Positions 45,515 to 53,705 of a DNA stretch of 64,000 nucleotides are shown here, in pieces. Origin of the DNA: Paraburkholderia sp. PGU19. GTDB taxonomy: Bacteria; Pseudomonadota; Gammaproteobacteria; Burkholderiales; Burkholderiaceae. Position 1 is the first letter of the stretch. The number at the start of each line of letters is the position of its first letter. The notes under the pieces were generated by a model, which did no database searches, was not told the DNA's origin, and saw only the letters and a program-made list of their open reading frames with translations. Where the stretch lies: NCBI RefSeq assembly GCF_013426915.1, contig NZ_AP023181.1:62001-126000 (forward strand). The letters run 5' to 3'. Made by a program: the position numbers and the translations under genes.

Positions 45515-46222
45515 ATGAACTCCATTACCCAATCCTTTCTCAACCCCGTGAACTACACGCCCGTCGGCGGCATGACGGGCGGCGCGTCGCAAGCCGTGCC
45601 GGGTCAGGGCGGCGACGTCGGCAAGCTGCTGCAGGATCTGTCGCAACTGATCGATGGCCAGCAGAACAACGCGGGCGGCGGGAACAACGTCAGCCAGTTC
45701 CTGCAGGATCTGGCGGGCGTGCTCGGCGGTCAGCAAGGCGCGCAGGGTGCGCAAGGTGCGCAGAATCCCGCTTCGCCGATGGCCGGCCAGCCCGGCTCGA
45801 TGCCGCCGATGGGCTCGGCCACGGGAACGCCCGCCGGTTCGCCGACGGGTTCGCCCACGGGCGCGGCGGCCAGCAACGGCCTGGGCACGGCGGGCCAGGG
45901 CATGCACAACATCAAGATCAACAGCAAGGCGGGCGGCGACGCGCTGCATCTGCAGGAAGACTCGCAGGGCAACCTGTACAACGCGAGCGGCAACAACGTC
46001 GGCCATATGGGCGCGGACGGCTCGGTCACGCTGAACTCGGGCGCGACGAAGGAAGCCGCGATTCTCGAAACGGGTCATGCCAACGGCAAGATGAACATTG
46101 CGCAGGTGTTCGGCGGCGGCGGACTGACGAAGCCGGACACGGGCGATGGCGGCAACAAGGTGTTCGATTCGTCGCAGGTGTCGGTGTCGGCGGGCGATCT
46201 GAATCAGAAGAACGACGTCTGA
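45515..46222 (+). CDS. Harpin-like Gly-rich secreted protein
   Basis: A 235-residue protein with harpin features: Gly 20 percent or so, many Gln/Asn/Ser, no cysteine, no tryptophan, and no Sec signal peptide. Two amphipathic helices, residues 35-48 (VGKLLQDLSQLIDG) and 59-71 (VSQFLQDLAGVLG), lie in the N-terminal third. A Gly/Pro/Ser/Thr linker spans about 72-128, and a beta-rich C-terminal half (IKINSKAGGDALHLQEDSQ, then NASGNNVGHMGADGS) follows. Harpins leave through the T3SS and help in translocation or trigger plant responses. The gene has a perfect PIP promoter. No match to a specific named harpin is claimed. Confidence 0.8.
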   Translation: MNSITQSFLNPVNYTPVGGMTGGASQAVPGQGGDVGKLLQDLSQLIDGQQNNAGGGNNVSQFLQDLAGVLGGQQGAQGAQGAQNPASPMAGQPGSMPPMGSATGTPAGSPTGSPTGAAASNGLGTAGQGMHNIKINSKAGGDALHLQEDSQGNLYNASGNNVGHMGADGSVTLNSGATKEAAILETGHANGKMNIAQVFGGGGLTKPDTGDGGNKVFDSSQVSVSAGDLNQKNDV

Positions 46223-46292
46223 TCGGGTTCGGGATGCGGCGCGCGAGATACGTCGGACGCGCCGCTGTTTTGCTGGCCGCTTCGCGGGCCGC

Positions 46293-46799
46293 TCAACGCG
46301 CGGCCAGCGATGCAGCCGTCACAGGAACCGCATGCGCAGGATCGCGCCGCCAGCGTTCGATGATCGCGGCAATGCGGCGCGCGTAATCGTCGCGCAGCTC
46401 AGGCGTAGACGAATGATAGGCGCCCACGGCCGCCCATGTGTTGCCATAGCGGACCACCTGTTTGCGCAGATGCCACGCGGCGATATAGACGTTCTTGCAG
46501 GGCACCATCAGCGCGTCGCGCCGGATGCCATATCGCTCGAGTTCCGGCAGATGGATCGAGTTGATCTGCATCACGCCGTAGTCGGTCGATCCGTTGGCAT
46601 TCGCATGCGTCGCGTCGGCGTTGTTGTGCGATTCCTGCCACGCGATGGCGCGCAGGATCAGCGGATTCAGACCTTGCCAGGCGGCGGCATCGTCGAAGCA
46701 GTCGGCGTGGGCAGCGGACGTCGCGAGCGCAATCGACGCGCACAGCAGCGTGCCGGCGATGCGCAACGCGCGGCGGTTCATGCGGAGGCCTCGACTCAT
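46293..46799 (-). CDS. Exported lytic transglycosylase (HpaH/Hpa2-like)
   Basis: A 168-residue periplasmic protein: signal peptide to about residue 32 (cleavage after SAAHA), then an SLT lysozyme-like domain. The catalytic glutamate is in AIAWQESHNNAD, and the family motif GVMQIN follows (DYGVMQINS), then AAWHLRKQVVRYGNTWAAVGAYHS. T3SS loci commonly carry such an enzyme to open peptidoglycan for the apparatus, for example HpaH. Start at 46799 overlaps the previous gene in ATGA; an alternative ATG at 46781 also leaves a complete signal peptide. Confidence 0.85.
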   Translation of the reverse strand: MSRGLRMNRRALRIAGTLLCASIALATSAAHADCFDDAAAWQGLNPLILRAIAWQESHNNADATHANANGSTDYGVMQINSIHLPELERYGIRRDALMVPCKNVYIAAWHLRKQVVRYGNTWAAVGAYHSSTPELRDDYARRIAAIIERWRRDPAHAVPVTAASLAAR

Positions 46800-47119
46800 G
46801 GCGTCTTTCCATCGCGCGATCGCATTTCGTGCCAGTGCGCGACCCACGCGTTGTACGCATCGATGCGTGCTTCGCGGCGTGCTTCGGCGAGTCGTTCCTG
46901 TTCGAGACGCGCGTCTTCGCGATGCGCTTCCTCACGATGTGCGTCGAGGCGCCTTTGCTCCGCGCGCGCTGCATCGAGACGTCGCGCTTCGATTCTGTCG
47001 TCGTCAGCGTTCACGTGAAGCAGCCCGTCGCGTTGTGCGTTCTGTGCGGACGCGTGAGCGCAGAGCGCGACTGATAGCAACATGGATAACGCAATAGCAG
47101 CGCGTCCAGAGAGGCGCAT
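46796..47119 (-). CDS. Small exported charged helical protein
   Basis: A 107-residue protein with a signal peptide (cleavage near HASAQ, residue 26) followed by an extremely charged continuous helix, rich in A, R, E, D and H with a repeating pattern (EARRLDAARAEQRRLDAHRE). It is coupled to the lytic transglycosylase by an ATGA overlap. A good AAGGAGCAAG ribosome-binding site precedes the ATG. I do not recognise the family. Its pairing with a T3SS-locus murein enzyme suggests a periplasmic partner or spacer role. Confidence 0.7.
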   Translation of the reverse strand: MRLSGRAAIALSMLLSVALCAHASAQNAQRDGLLHVNADDDRIEARRLDAARAEQRRLDAHREEAHREDARLEQERLAEARREARIDAYNAWVAHWHEMRSRDGKTP

Positions 47120-47268
47120 TGACTTGCTCCTTGATTGTGGGAAATAAGCGTGCGAAATGAGCGGGCGGGATGCGATGCGAACGAGGATACGAGCCACGCC
47201 GCGTCCAACGCCCGCGCGACGCGAAGCGTCGGTACGGCCAAACGAAGCACACGGCGGCACGCTGCGTT

Positions 47269-47293
47269 TTCGCGTTTGCGCATCTCGCTTCGT
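47269..47293 (+). promoter_or_regulatory. PIP box of the harpin-lysozyme gene
   Basis: TTCGC-N15-TTCGT with -10 hexamer TATCGT (47325-47330) starting 31 nt after the box. The -10 sequence and the 99-bp distance to the ATG nearly equal those of the harpin gene (TATCGT, 101 bp), suggesting both promoters arose from one copy. Confidence 0.88.
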
Positions 47294-47392
47294 GCGCCAT
47301 GCGGTCCGATGACTGAAGAGCTTTTATCGTGACGCCACCAGGTCGACGCAATCGATACGGCACATCGTCGGCCTTCTCTTCAGAGGACTCGG

Positions 47393-48358
47393 ATGAACAC
47401 GCTTTCTCTTCTCAACGGCTTAGGTGGTGTGTCGGGGCTGTCGCCCGTCGCGGGCGTGCAGGGCAATGGCCCGTCTCAGGACGCGTCGGTTGCGAATTTG
47501 CTGAGCGATATTGCGAAGCTGATCGACGGCGGCGGAGTGGGGCAAAGTACGGGACAGGGCGCGGGGACTGCGGGCGCGTCGGCGGGTAGCAATAGCGGAC
47601 TGTCGCAGTTCTTCGCCGATCTCGCCGCCATGCTGCGCGACCCTGACGGCACGGGTGCGCAAGGCGGCGCGGGTGGTGCGCCTGCGGGCGCGCCGGCTGG
47701 TGGCTACGAAAATTTTGCGGCGATACCCGGCAGCGGCTATGGCGCAGGAGGTGGCGGCGGTGGCGCGGCCGGATTCGGCAATAGCGCCGCAACCAATACC
47801 GCTAGCATTAACGGCGCGCCCGCGTCATCTTCAACGCCCAGCGCATCTTCCGGCGCAGCACCCGAAGGACTCAGCACCGCACCGCAAACCCAAGCCTTGT
47901 CGCCTGCCCAGAGCAAGCAAACCGCCGACGCCTACGTCAGCAATCTGCAAAAGGACTTCGGGCTCACTAAGGATCAGGCGGCGGGCATCGTCGCGAACCT
48001 GTGGCACGAGAGCGGCGGCATGAACTCAGGCATCAACCAGGGCGGCAAGATCGGCGCGCCGAGTTCGAACATGGCCGACGACAACGCCAACGGCTACGGC
48101 ATCGCGCAATGGGGCGGCACGCGCAAGCAAGGGTTGCTCGACTACGCGCGCCAGCACAACCTCGATCCGTCGAGCGAGGCTGCGAACTACGGCTATCTGA
48201 AACAGGAATTGCAGACCTCGCAGGCGGGCGCGATTGCGGCCGTCAAGGGAACGAATAGCGCGCAGGCCGCGACGCAGGCGTTCTGCAACGCCTTCGAGCA
48301 ACCGTCCGATCCGCAGATGGCATCGCGTCTCGGGTATCTGAACCAGATTCTTGCGTAA
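47393..48358 (+). CDS. Harpin fused to a phage-tail-type lysozyme domain
   Basis: A 321-residue protein with no Sec signal. Residues 1-82 form a harpin-like module with two amphipathic helices (33-46 VANLLSDIAKLIDG and 70-82 LSQFFADLAAMLR), matching those of the neighbouring harpin. Residues 83-170 are a Gly/Ala/Ser linker. Residues 172-321 look like a phage-tail lysozyme domain: AAGIVANLWHESGGMNSG with probable catalytic Glu206, then GYGIAQWGGTRKQGLLDYA, shown in outline. The only cysteine is Cys298. The PIP promoter makes it part of the T3SS regulon. Pseudomonas HopP1 and HrpW are known harpin-enzyme fusions; this lysozyme version differs from both. It may act on bacterial peptidoglycan during secretion or outside the cell. 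Confidence 0.82.
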   Translation: MNTLSLLNGLGGVSGLSPVAGVQGNGPSQDASVANLLSDIAKLIDGGGVGQSTGQGAGTAGASAGSNSGLSQFFADLAAMLRDPDGTGAQGGAGGAPAGAPAGGYENFAAIPGSGYGAGGGGGGAAGFGNSAATNTASINGAPASSSTPSASSGAAPEGLSTAPQTQALSPAQSKQTADAYVSNLQKDFGLTKDQAAGIVANLWHESGGMNSGINQGGKIGAPSSNMADDNANGYGIAQWGGTRKQGLLDYARQHNLDPSSEAANYGYLKQELQTSQAGAIAAVKGTNSAQAATQAFCNAFEQPSDPQMASRLGYLNQILA

Positions 48359-48406
48359 GACGTCACGCCGCGTTCGCGTTCAAATCCATTGCCGACGAGC
48401 CTCGCC

Positions 48407-50296
48407 ATGCTGAAAACGACGAACCTCTCCCCGCATGTCACGACCCGCACCACGACGGATACCGCCGATAGCACACGTCCGCGGCAGCGAACCGCGAACT
48501 CTCCTCAGCCGCCAGCGGGTCCGCGTCCGATGCCCGCGCCGCTCGGGCAGCTGAGATCGCACGCGTCTACGTCGGCGAACGGCGACGCGCGCACGGGCCG
48601 CAACGGCGCGACGTTCTCAGCCAGCACGTCCGGTACGCAGAATGGGCAGCGGCCGCTCATCAAGACAAGAGCACCCGACAAGCCGTTGCCCGCGTTGCCG
48701 CCCTCATCGGACGAAGCGGGGCCGTCGCATGCGGCACCCTCATCAACCGCATCCAGGATAAACGCTCCTTCGCAACCGCCGTCACGCACGCCGTCTATCG
48801 CGGAGGCCACCGACACCGCGCCCAACGATGCCCCGCAAGATCCCGGCTTCAGACTGCCCGCGCGTTCGCAGCGCTTAGGCCAGCCCGTCTATCGCGACAA
48901 GCCCGGCTTCTCGCTGCTGGAGACCAACAAGCTGCGCCCGGACGCATCGGTGGCGGGTGCGATCGGCATCGGCACGCACTCGACAGCGGGCGCGGCGACG
49001 GGCGCTGTGGTCGGCGGCAGTCTGACGGCCGCGCACGAAGCCGTCGGCGCGCTGGTCAATGGCCATGCGTTCTTCGCCGCGCGAGAGCGCAAGCAGCGCT
49101 ATGGCGAACAACTCGACAGCATGCTGCAGAACGATCTGAAGAAATTTCAAAGCGACATCAACAACGGCGTGCCAATACGGCCCGAGACGATGATCCTCAA
49201 GCGCAAGAACGGCATTCAGAAGACCAGCGACCTTTTCACCAAGCCGGCAAGCAACGCGGCAGAAAATGCACAGACAAACGCAAGAACGAAGACCCGCCCC
49301 AACGCCGAACTCGATTACGACATGGACGCGGTGCGCAAGCTCGCCGCATCCGACGATCCCGAACTGAAGCAGGAAGCCGCGCACGCGAAGAACGTGCTGC
49401 TCACCGCCTTCCTCAAGGACGACGTCGCCGCGAAACAGGGCAACCGCGCGGCCTACGAATTCATCCGCAACACAGTCGCGATCGGCGCAGCGACGGCGAC
49501 TGCCGTTGGCACGCATGGAGCATCGGTGGCCGCTGCGGGCTCGCATGCGGCGGCGACAGCAGCGAGCGAACGCATCGCTGGCAGCGCGCTCGCGGGCGCC
49601 GGCGCGCTCGACGTCGCCAAGGGCATCCGCGGACTCAAGCAGCGCATGCGCGACGAGAAGGCGGAAGTGGCGGGCAGCTACGAGTTGCACAAGCGCAAGG
49701 CGTTCGCCGATTCCGTCGTTGGTGAAAACGCGGACCCGCAGATGAAGCAGGCCTTCGACGATCTCGGCGATGCGCGCGACAAGCTCATCAAGGACACACA
49801 CCTCGCGTTTCGCCAGCAGGCGCATACGCAGGCCGGGCAGGAGCGGTACGGCAAGATCTTTCCCGGCACGATGATCGACGAGCGCAAGTCGACCGCCGCG
49901 AAGAAGGAAACGCGCGATCTGGTCGGCAAGCATGCGCATGCCGTTGTCGAGTATCAGATAGGACTTGGGGACCCGGCCAAACAGAAGACGCTCGCGAACC
50001 AGTGGAACACGATCATGCAAAGCGGCGGCACGCGGCAGACGCGCGCGAGGCAGTTCGCCGCGATAATCGACGCCGATCCCGGCATGAAGAACGCGTATCA
50101 GCTGTTGCGCGACACGGGCATGGGACGCAGCGAGTCGATCTACACGATGCAGCGCATGGTGGAGATGTCGATCGAATCGAAGCTGGCGAGAGACCCGGAG
50201 ATGGCCACGTTCGGCGGCAATGCCGATTTCGCGAAGGACGACGCCGCGCAAAAGGCGACGGCGAGCCGTTTGACGTCGGCGTTCGCACGCCGTTGA
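48407..50296 (+). CDS. Candidate T3SS effector or translocator, cysteine-free
   Basis: A 629-residue protein with no cysteine. Residues 1-145 are Ser/Thr/Pro/Arg-rich and probably disordered, as in T3SS secretion signals. Two Gly/Ala-rich, glycine-zipper-like stretches lie at about 180-222 (VAGAIGIGTHSTAGAATGAV) and 358-405 (NTVAIGAATATAVGTHGASV); each could enter a membrane. The C-terminal 220 residues are charged and helical. No enzyme motif is recognised. It lies 48 bp after the harpin-lysozyme gene without its own PIP box, so it is probably in the same transcript. I used the ATG at 48407; a TTG at 48389 is possible. It could be a HrpF-like translocator or an effector. Confidence 0.65.
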   Translation: MLKTTNLSPHVTTRTTTDTADSTRPRQRTANSPQPPAGPRPMPAPLGQLRSHASTSANGDARTGRNGATFSASTSGTQNGQRPLIKTRAPDKPLPALPPSSDEAGPSHAAPSSTASRINAPSQPPSRTPSIAEATDTAPNDAPQDPGFRLPARSQRLGQPVYRDKPGFSLLETNKLRPDASVAGAIGIGTHSTAGAATGAVVGGSLTAAHEAVGALVNGHAFFAARERKQRYGEQLDSMLQNDLKKFQSDINNGVPIRPETMILKRKNGIQKTSDLFTKPASNAAENAQTNARTKTRPNAELDYDMDAVRKLAASDDPELKQEAAHAKNVLLTAFLKDDVAAKQGNRAAYEFIRNTVAIGAATATAVGTHGASVAAAGSHAAATAASERIAGSALAGAGALDVAKGIRGLKQRMRDEKAEVAGSYELHKRKAFADSVVGENADPQMKQAFDDLGDARDKLIKDTHLAFRQQAHTQAGQERYGKIFPGTMIDERKSTAAKKETRDLVGKHAHAVVEYQIGLGDPAKQKTLANQWNTIMQSGGTRQTRARQFAAIIDADPGMKNAYQLLRDTGMGRSESIYTMQRMVEMSIESKLARDPEMATFGGNADFAKDDAAQKATASRLTSAFARR

Positions 50297-50416
50297 CGCA
50301 TGCGCGAAGGGTGGCTCGCATGCGTGAACGGGCGCGTGCATCGTGTGCCGCGCGGGCCGCATTCGTCCAGTAATTTTGCCTCTTCACATTCGACACCGTG
50401 TTGCTCGAAAGCCCGC

Positions 50417-51136
50417 TCACGCGGCCATCGGCTGTCGACTGTCAACCGCCTCGTCATGCCGCGCGATAAAGACATAGCCGAGCGAATAGACCGTTTTCAG
50501 TTGCGACCCGTCGCGGCCATCGAGCGCGAGCTTCGAGCGTAGCTTGTAGATATGCTGTTCGAGCGAGCGGCCCGCGAGGTCGGCGTCCTTGCCCCACACG
50601 GCGTTCGCGAGCTGCTCGCGGCTCATCAGCGAGCCTGCGTTCATCAACAGCAGCCATGCGAGGCTCAGCTCGCGCGCGGTCAGCGACACGCAACGCTCGC
50701 CAAAGCTCACCGTGCGCGCCGTCCGGTCGATCGTATAACCCGCCACCGTCAGCCGGTCGACGACGCGCGAGCCGCGGCAACGCGCAATCGAGCGTCTCGC
50801 GCGCGCCATGATCTCGTCGACGTGCGCGGTGCCGATCACCACTTCATCGACGCCCGCATCGAGCGCCTCGATCACGGCTTCGCTGTCCCACGATCGGCCG
50901 ATCATCATCACGGGCAGATCGGTGCGGAAATGGCAGGTGCGCCACTTGAGTGTCGCGAGTGCGGGAATCTGGCTTTGCGTTGCATCGAAGATGACGAGCG
51001 CCGCCGAATTGCGTTGCAGGAAGCGGATCAGCGAAAGCTCATCGGTGAAACGCGTGCAGGATGTGCCGTTCTGTTCGAACGCTTCGCTGATCTGTTTGAA
51101 CAGCACGTCGCTGAAAGTGAAAAAGGCAATTCGCAT
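50417..51136 (-). CDS. hrpG: HrpG-type OmpR-family response regulator
   Basis: A 239-residue OmpR-family regulator. The receiver-like domain (1-115) has Asp51 in LVIFDATQ at the phosphorylation site but otherwise departs from standard receivers, as in HrpG. The winged-helix domain spans about 125-225 (SLTARELSLAWLLLMNAGSL, SREQLANAVWGKDADLAGRS, HIYKLRSKL). HrpG proteins act above HrpX/HrpB in Xanthomonas and Ralstonia. No sensor kinase gene is adjacent. Its place next to harpin genes supports the call. Confidence 0.85.
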   Translation of the reverse strand: MRIAFFTFSDVLFKQISEAFEQNGTSCTRFTDELSLIRFLQRNSAALVIFDATQSQIPALATLKWRTCHFRTDLPVMMIGRSWDSEAVIEALDAGVDEVVIGTAHVDEIMARARRSIARCRGSRVVDRLTVAGYTIDRTARTVSFGERCVSLTARELSLAWLLLMNAGSLMSREQLANAVWGKDADLAGRSLEQHIYKLRSKLALDGRDGSQLKTVYSLGYVFIARHDEAVDSRQPMAA

Positions 51137-51467
51137 GTGTGCTCCATAACCATCGCGGCGCGACCCAGGCGCACCGATATCCCCCGTCGTTCTGGTCTGA
51201 GGCGCTGTCTATGTTTTTGCAGCGTTCTCGTCATACAGAACACCTGATAGTAAGGGGCTATTCCATCCGTTTCTCAATCGGCGGGGAATGCGAATGAACA
51301 CTCGAAAATGCTTATGGGACAAAGGTTTGCAGCGCGACATGCGTTGCATCGAAAGACGCCGCGCATAAATTTTTTTGTGCTTTAACGCAGCGAAGAGCCG
51401 TTCGATCAAACGAAGCAGCAACGAAGCTTGATCGCGCACGCGTCCACTATCTGGGTGAGTCGCGTGT
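51137..51467. other. Gap upstream of hrpG with a possible PIP box
   Basis: 331 bp, lower in GC than its surroundings. It contains a minus-strand TTCGT-N15-TTCGC match (51390-51414) 254 bp upstream of the hrpG ATG, but no consensus -10 hexamer 30-32 nt after it. An inverted repeat CGATCAA / TTGATCG (near 51403-51434) just after the catalase gene could be part of a terminator. No gene seen. Confidence 0.45.
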
Positions 51468-52520
51468 TTACTTGCCTGCCGCATAGCGTTGCTCTTCATG
51501 CACGCGGCGTTCGTGCGATTCCGCATACGCGGCGGAACGGGCCTTGAGCAATGGATCGTCGGATGGCGCGATGCCATCGGGCAGCTTCAGCGGGTCGAAG
51601 CTGATGTCGCGGCATGGGCCGTCGATCTGCGGCTCTTCACGCTGCACGACGAGCGTGCCCACGTCGATCTGTGTGCGGTTTGCGGGCCATTGGCGTGTCG
51701 AATCGTTGGTGACGTCGCCGGGTTGCGCGAGCGTGATGACCATGTGCCAGCGCACGGGACCTTGCCGCAGCCGCTCGGCAAGACCGCGTTCCAGAAAATC
51801 CGTATCGTGCGTTTGCGCATCTGCGAGCGGCGTATAGGTGTCGTCGGGTTCGACGCGCCAGCGCACATCCTGTGCATGCCCGTCGCCATCGATCAGCCGG
51901 AACGCCGAGACGCTGTAGTACGCGGCATCGTCGAAGCCCGATGAAGGCGGATGATCGCGCAGCCATTGGTCGAAGCGCGCGGCTTCGGGATGCGTCTTCA
52001 TGAATGCATCCATGCCGGGGTTGCCGCCGTACGTGGTCGCGTCGTGCGCCTGCCGCGAGGCGGCGAGCATCTCGACCAATGCTTCGGGGCTGCGCACGGG
52101 GAAGATCGGCGCGGAGTTCATCGCGGTGCGCCATTCGCCGCCGCCCGGCGTGACGATGCGCAGCGCGAGGCTGCGCACGTTCGATGCGCCATCGGCCTGC
52201 GCGGGATTGCCGCCGCCGATCGACAGGCGTCCCACTACCTGCGACTTGCCCGCTGCGAACACGCCTGCGCGCGAGAGTGGCGCGGCGTTGCCGTTGCTGT
52301 CGAAATAGCCGGTGACGCACACGCCTTTAGCGTGATTGCGCCGAAAGCCCGGATGCTTGCCGGATACGGCTTCGAAGCCGTCGACGATCTGGTTCGCCGA
52401 AGGCTGCGTGCCGAGCAGGCTGCCGAGGCCATGCGAGTACGCATAAGCGCCCGCTATCGAGCCAAGCGTGACGACGGCGAGCGCGCCGCCCGCGACGATG
52501 CGAAAGGGAAGTCTGGACAT
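51468..52520 (-). CDS. Catalase-family peroxidase (SrpA-like)
   Basis: A 350-residue exported protein of the small catalase-like peroxidase group. An N-terminal membrane or signal segment (residues 8-28) precedes a haem-catalase fold. The haem-side C-terminal region FDPLKLPDGIAPSDDPLLKA followed by RSAAYAESHERR shows the family pattern with the proximal tyrosine. Family members lack the C-terminal flavodoxin part and act as peroxidases. It closes an operon behind a sigma factor and two anti-sigma genes, so peroxide-responsive control is likely. Confidence 0.85.
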   Translation of the reverse strand: MSRLPFRIVAGGALAVVTLGSIAGAYAYSHGLGSLLGTQPSANQIVDGFEAVSGKHPGFRRNHAKGVCVTGYFDSNGNAAPLSRAGVFAAGKSQVVGRLSIGGGNPAQADGASNVRSLALRIVTPGGGEWRTAMNSAPIFPVRSPEALVEMLAASRQAHDATTYGGNPGMDAFMKTHPEAARFDQWLRDHPPSSGFDDAAYYSVSAFRLIDGDGHAQDVRWRVEPDDTYTPLADAQTHDTDFLERGLAERLRQGPVRWHMVITLAQPGDVTNDSTRQWPANRTQIDVGTLVVQREEPQIDGPCRDISFDPLKLPDGIAPSDDPLLKARSAAYAESHERRVHEEQRYAAGK

Positions 52521-52562
52521 GAATCGACAACGCGTGCAACGCGCGCCACTGCGCGCGCGGCA

Positions 52563-53549
52563 TCAAACGGAACCAAACAGCGGATCGAAACGGCGTTCAG
52601 CGATCTCTTTGCCAAGCGGCGCGAGATCGCCATTGCTGGTTGCGCCGATCAGTGCATAGCCGAGGTTGGACTCGCGCCACGTGACGACGTTCATCGTGTC
52701 GATGCGTTGCGACGCGACGGACTGATTCGCCTTGTTTTCCTTGATCACGCACAGCGCGACGGGATCGCCTTTCTGCGGCAGATAGATGATCTGCACGAGG
52801 GGGCGGCCATGAAATTTCAGGCGCTGCACGCGAATGAAGCGCAAGCCCGCCTTGCTCAAATCGGGCACGCGCAGCGCGATGCCGTCCTCGCTGCGGATTT
52901 CGTCGACGGTGCTTTGTGAATCCGATGAATCGGGCCACAGGTGCGCGACGGTATCGCGCGAATAGAGTTGCTGGTAGCTCGCTGCGACCTGTACCCACGG
53001 CAGCGAGCCCATTGTCGCGGCCGCGACTGTAGCGGTGCTGCTGGACGGCTTGCCCGAGTCGCTGACGCCCGTGCCAAAGCCAACGCCGGGCGCGAGCCGC
53101 AGCACGACCCCGCAGCAGAACGCGCCGCCGACGAACGCGACGGCGAGCCACGCCGGCGCGATGCGCAGGCGCGAGCGCACGGGCGCGGAAGGCGGCATGT
53201 GCGCGTCGTGTTCGATCAAGGAGTCGTTCGCGCTTTGCGCGTTGTCGCCTTGCGCAGCGGCGGGGGCCACTGCCTGTTCGGCCTGCTGGGCTTGCGCGGC
53301 GGCGCTCAGCTTCGCAGCCTCCGTATGCGCGCGGATCAGATCGTCGACGCGCTTGACGAGGCTCGCCGGAACGGGCGGCAGTGTCTGCGCGGCGAACGCT
53401 TCGCGATACGGCAGGCGCGATGCCTGGAAAAGGGCGACCTTATCCGCGAGCTCCGCGTGGGCGCGAAGTTCGTCTTCGATCTGCTGACGTTCCTGCGGCG
53501 ATAATTCGTCGTCGACATACGCCATCAGCACGGTATCGTCGACTTTCAT
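52563..53549 (-). CDS. Anti-sigma factor, second copy
   Basis: A 328-residue single-pass membrane protein. The N-terminal cytoplasmic anti-sigma domain (MKVDDTVLMAYVDDELSPQE) resembles that of the upstream gene nearly residue for residue. A transmembrane helix lies at about 146-166 and a periplasmic domain of about 150 residues follows (LQRLKFHGRPLVQIIYLPQK-like segment). It follows its paralogue by 156 bp, and the catalase gene follows by 42 bp. The two copies may respond to different signals. Confidence 0.82.
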   Translation of the reverse strand: MKVDDTVLMAYVDDELSPQERQQIEDELRAHAELADKVALFQASRLPYREAFAAQTLPPVPASLVKRVDDLIRAHTEAAKLSAAAQAQQAEQAVAPAAAQGDNAQSANDSLIEHDAHMPPSAPVRSRLRIAPAWLAVAFVGGAFCCGVVLRLAPGVGFGTGVSDSGKPSSSTATVAAATMGSLPWVQVAASYQQLYSRDTVAHLWPDSSDSQSTVDEIRSEDGIALRVPDLSKAGLRFIRVQRLKFHGRPLVQIIYLPQKGDPVALCVIKENKANQSVASQRIDTMNVVTWRESNLGYALIGATSNGDLAPLGKEIAERRFDPLFGSV

Positions 53550-53595
53550 ACGCTCGGGCCTTGGTCGGGAGTGCCGCAACACTCGAAATCATTCA

Positions 53596-53615
53596 TGTCA
53601 CAGCGCTGTCACAGC
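53596..53615. promoter_or_regulatory. Tandem TGTCACAGC repeat between the anti-sigma genes
   Basis: Two direct copies of TGTCACAGC with an 11-bp period lie in the gap between the two anti-sigma genes, the only large gap in this operon. The one-turn spacing suits an operator next to an internal promoter for the second anti-sigma and catalase genes. No binding protein is known. Confidence 0.35.
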
Positions 53616-53705
53616 TATCTGACGGTTAAGTATAACGTCCTGTCCGCGCATGCGGGCGACGCTCCGATTCGACGTGCTCCCGCGCGAAGAACCTTGCATG
53701 CGCTG

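Noticed and set aside
47221..47246. PIP-like CGAA-N17-CGAA on the minus strand before the 107-residue protein gene
   Set aside because: The spacing is one base too long compared with the exact boxes elsewhere in the window, and no -10 hexamer fits.
48389..48406. TTG start for the candidate effector
   Set aside because: It adds only six residues and has no better ribosome-binding site than the ATG at 48407; it cannot be fully excluded.
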